DNA of 64,000 nt, taken from assembly GCA_947623455.1 (NCBI GenBank), contig OX392527.1:6382001-6446000 (forward strand), written 5' to 3'. The notes under the pieces were generated by a model, which was not told the DNA's origin, did no database searches, and saw only the letters and a program-made list of their open reading frames with translations. The DNA is from Mimachlamys varia. Taxonomy: Eukaryota > Mollusca > Bivalvia > Pectinida > Pectinidae. This document shows, in pieces, positions 61,401 to 64,000 of this stretch. Position 1 is the first letter of the stretch. Each line of letters begins with the position of its first letter. The translations under genes were made by a program, and so were the position numbers.

Positions 61401-64000
61401 CTCCGTACATGTTGTTATCTATGACTGACTCACTCCTCCGTACATGTTGTTATCTATCTGACAGACTCACTCCTCCGTACATATTGTTTATCTATGACAG
61501 ACTCACTCCTCCGTACATGTTGTTTATCTATGACAGACTCACTCCTCCGTACATGTTGTTATCTATGACAGACTCACCCCTCCGTACATGTTGTTATCTA
61601 TGACAGACTCACTCCTCCGTACGTGTTGTTTATCTATGACAGACTCACTCCTCCGTACATGTTGTTATCTATGACAGACTCACCCCTCCGTACATGTTGT
61701 TATCTATGACAGACTCACCCCTCCGCACATGTTGTTATCTATGACAGACTCACCCCTCCGTACATGTTGTTATCTATGACAGACTCACTCCTCCGTACAT
61801 GTTGTTATCTATGACAGACTCACTCCTCCGTACATGTTGTTATCTATGACAGACTCACCCCTCCATACATGTTGTTATCTATGACAGACTCATCCCTCCG
61901 TACATGTTGTTATCTATGACAGACTCACTCCTCCGTACATGTTGTTATATATGACAGACTCACCTCTCCGTACATGTTGTTTATCTATGACAGACTCACC
62001 CCTCCGTACATGTTGTTATCTATGACAGACTCACTCCTCCGTACATGTTGTTATCTATGACAGACTCACCCCTCCCTACATGTTGTTATCTATGACAGAC
62101 TAATCCCTCCGTACATGTTGTTATCTATGACAGACTCACCCCTCCGTACATGTTGTTATATATGACAGACTCACCCCTCCGTACATGTTGTTATATATGA
62201 CAGACTCACTCCTCCGTACATGTTGTTATATATGACAGACTCACTCCTCCGTACATGTTGTTATCTATGACAGACTCACTCCTCCGTACATGTTGTTATC
62301 TATGACAGACTCACTCCTCCGTACATGTTGTTATCTGTGACAGACTCACTCCTCCGTACATGTTGTTATATATGACAGACTCACTCCTCCGTACATGTTG
62401 TTATCTATGACAGACTCACCCCTCCGTACATGTTGTTATCTATGACAGACTCACTCCTCCGTACATGTTGTTATCTATGACAGACTCACTCCTCCGTACA
62501 TGTTGTTATCTGTGACAGACTCACCCCTCCGTACATGTTGTTATCTATGACAGACTCATCCCTCCGTACATGTTGTTATCTGTGACAGACTCACCCCTCC
62601 GTACATGTTGTTTATCTATGACAGACTCACCCCTCCGTACATGTTGTTTATCTATGACAGACTCACTCCTCCGTACATGTTGTTATCTATCTGACAGACT
62701 CACTCCTCCGTACATGTTGTTATATATGACAGACTCACTCCTCCGTACATATTGTTTATCTATGACAGACTCACTCCTCCGTACATGTTGTTTATCTATG
62801 ACAGACTCACTCCTCCGTACATGTTGTTATCTATGACAGACTCACCCCTCCGTACATGTTGTTATCTATGACAGACTCACTCCTCCGTACATGTTGTTTA
62901 TCTATGACAGACTCACTCCTCCGTACATGTTGTTATCTATCTGACAGACTCACTCCTCCGTACATGTTGTTATCTATGACAGACTCACTCCTCCGTACAT
63001 GTTGTTATCTATCTGACAGACTCACTCCTCCGTACATGTTGTTTATCTATGACAGACTCACTCCTCCGTACATGTTGTTATCTATGACTGACTCACTCCT
63101 CCGTACATGTTGTTATCTATCTGACAGACTCACTCCTCCGTACATATTGTTTATGTATGACAGACTCACTCCTCCGTACATGTTGTTTATCTATGACAGA
63201 CTCACTCCTCCGTACATGTTGTTATCTATGACAGACTCACCCCTCCGTACATGTTGTTATCTATGACAGACTCACTCCTCCGTACATGTTGTTTATCTAT
63301 GACAGACTCACTCCTCCGTACATGTTGTTATCTATGACAGACTCACTCCTCCGTACATGTTGTTATCTATGACAGACTCACCCCTCCGTACATGTTGTTT
63401 ATCTATGACAGACTCACTCCTCCGTACATGTTGTTATCTATGACAGACTCACTCCTCCGTACATGTTGTTATCTATGACAGACTCACTCCTCCGTACATG
63501 TTGTTATCTATGACAGACTCACCCCTCCGTACATGTTGTTATCTATGACAGACTCACTCCTCCGTACATGTTGTTATCTATGACAGACTCACTCCTCCGT
63601 ACATGTTGTTATCTATGACTGACTCACTCCTCCGTACATGTTGTTATCTATGACTGACTCACTCCTCCGTACATGTTGTTATCTATGACAGACTCACTCC
63701 TCCGTACATGTTGTTATCTATGACTGACTCACTCCTCCGTACATGTTGTTATCTATGACAGACTCACTCCTCCGTACATGTTGTTATCTATGACAGACTC
63801 ACTCCTCCGTACATGTTGTTATCTATGACAGACTCACTCCTCCGTACATGTTGTTATCTATGACTGACTCACTCCTCCGTACATGTTGTTATCTATGACT
63901 GACTCACTCCTCCGTACATGTTGTTATCTATGACAGACTCACTCCTCCGTACATGTTGTTATCTATGACTGACTCACTCCTCCGTACATGTTGTTATCTA
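49450..64000. repeat. 35-37-bp minisatellite carrying the predicted exon 9 start and 3' splice site (~410 copies)
   Basis: The unit joins GACAGACTCACTCCTCCGTA and CATGTTGTTATCTAT (35 bp). Units with ATCTATCTGACAG are 37 bp and units with GTTTATCTATG are 36 bp. The array is still running at the window end. TTATCTATCTGACAG is a fair acceptor. The following A or G completes Arg with the AG left by exon 8, and CTCACCCCTCCGTACATGTT reads Leu-Thr-Pro-Pro-Tyr-Met-Leu, the expected next residues of the family. Large block duplications: 54,719-54,913 recurs at 59,131 and 55,540-55,734 at 59,952 (offset 4,412); 60,869-61,135 recurs at 62,570 (offset 1,701); TACATGATGTTACCTATTTG at ~50,764, 53,048 and 57,497. 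Open frames here are repeat artefacts. Confidence 0.95.

Noticed and set aside
49450..63266. Many plus-strand frames with MLLSMTDSLLRTCCYL
   Set aside because: Repeat artefacts. Only the RLTPPYML reading has meaning, as the inferred start of exon 9, and it is not an independent gene.

Overview
ORGANISM. The window is nuclear DNA of an invertebrate animal. Evidence: multi-exon genes with GT-AG introns, proteins of the metazoan NRF-6 (nose resistant to fluoxetine) / Acyltransferase 3 family, fold-back (MITE-like) elements and a decayed retroelement of a type common in molluscs. A marine mollusc, most likely a bivalve, is the best guess; the species cannot be named from the sequence. About two thirds of the window is tandem repeat.  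LAYOUT. (1) 1-20,212: 3' end of NRF-6-like gene A on the + strand. A ~15.4 kb array of 31-bp units lies upstream of exon 16,071-16,257, followed by exons 18,637-18,779 and 20,093-20,212 (stop codon). The two introns between these exons are filled with a 24-bp and a 22/27-bp minisatellite. (2) 20,213-29,724: intergenic. It holds a 56-bp minisatellite of about 72 copies and a nest of fold-back elements. (3) 29,725-64,000: 5' part of a second, tandem NRF-6-like gene B on the + strand. Eight exons can be joined with consistent phases: 29,725-30,427; 34,437-34,582; 36,593-36,692; 42,390-42,486; 43,203-43,378; 45,471-45,638; 48,052-48,145; 48,359-48,451. They encode about 525 residues: signal peptide, Ser/Thr-rich coding repeat, cysteine-bearing NRF domain, first membrane helix, and the first Acyltransferase 3 helices with an R-x10-H motif. 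The 3' part lies beyond the right edge, past an array of 35-37-bp units that is still running at 64,000.  MAIN OBSERVATION. At least five of the intronic arrays are not random satellites. Their units are copies of the adjoining exon edge together with its splice site. Gene A: exon end plus 5' splice site, 24 bp, ~90 copies. Gene B intron 3: 3' splice site plus exon-4 start, 81 bp, ~65 copies. Intron 5: exon-5 end plus 5' splice site, 55 bp, ~36 copies. Intron 8, left side: last 39 nt of exon 8 plus 5' splice site, ~14 copies. Intron 8, right side: 3' splice site plus the predicted start of exon 9, which reads RLTPPYML in the phase exon 8 requires, ~400 copies. Several units are multiples of 3 or form phase-symmetric pseudo-exons, so alternative splice-site use inside them could leave the frame intact. 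These 'exon-edge minisatellites', recurring in two paralogous genes, are the candidate undescribed system here.  HOW THE GENES WORK. NRF-6-like proteins are multipass membrane proteins with an extracellular or lumenal NRF domain and an acyltransferase-3 membrane domain. Family knowledge comes from C. elegans nrf-6/ndg-4 (lipid/yolk and drug uptake). The substrate of these two copies cannot be read from sequence.
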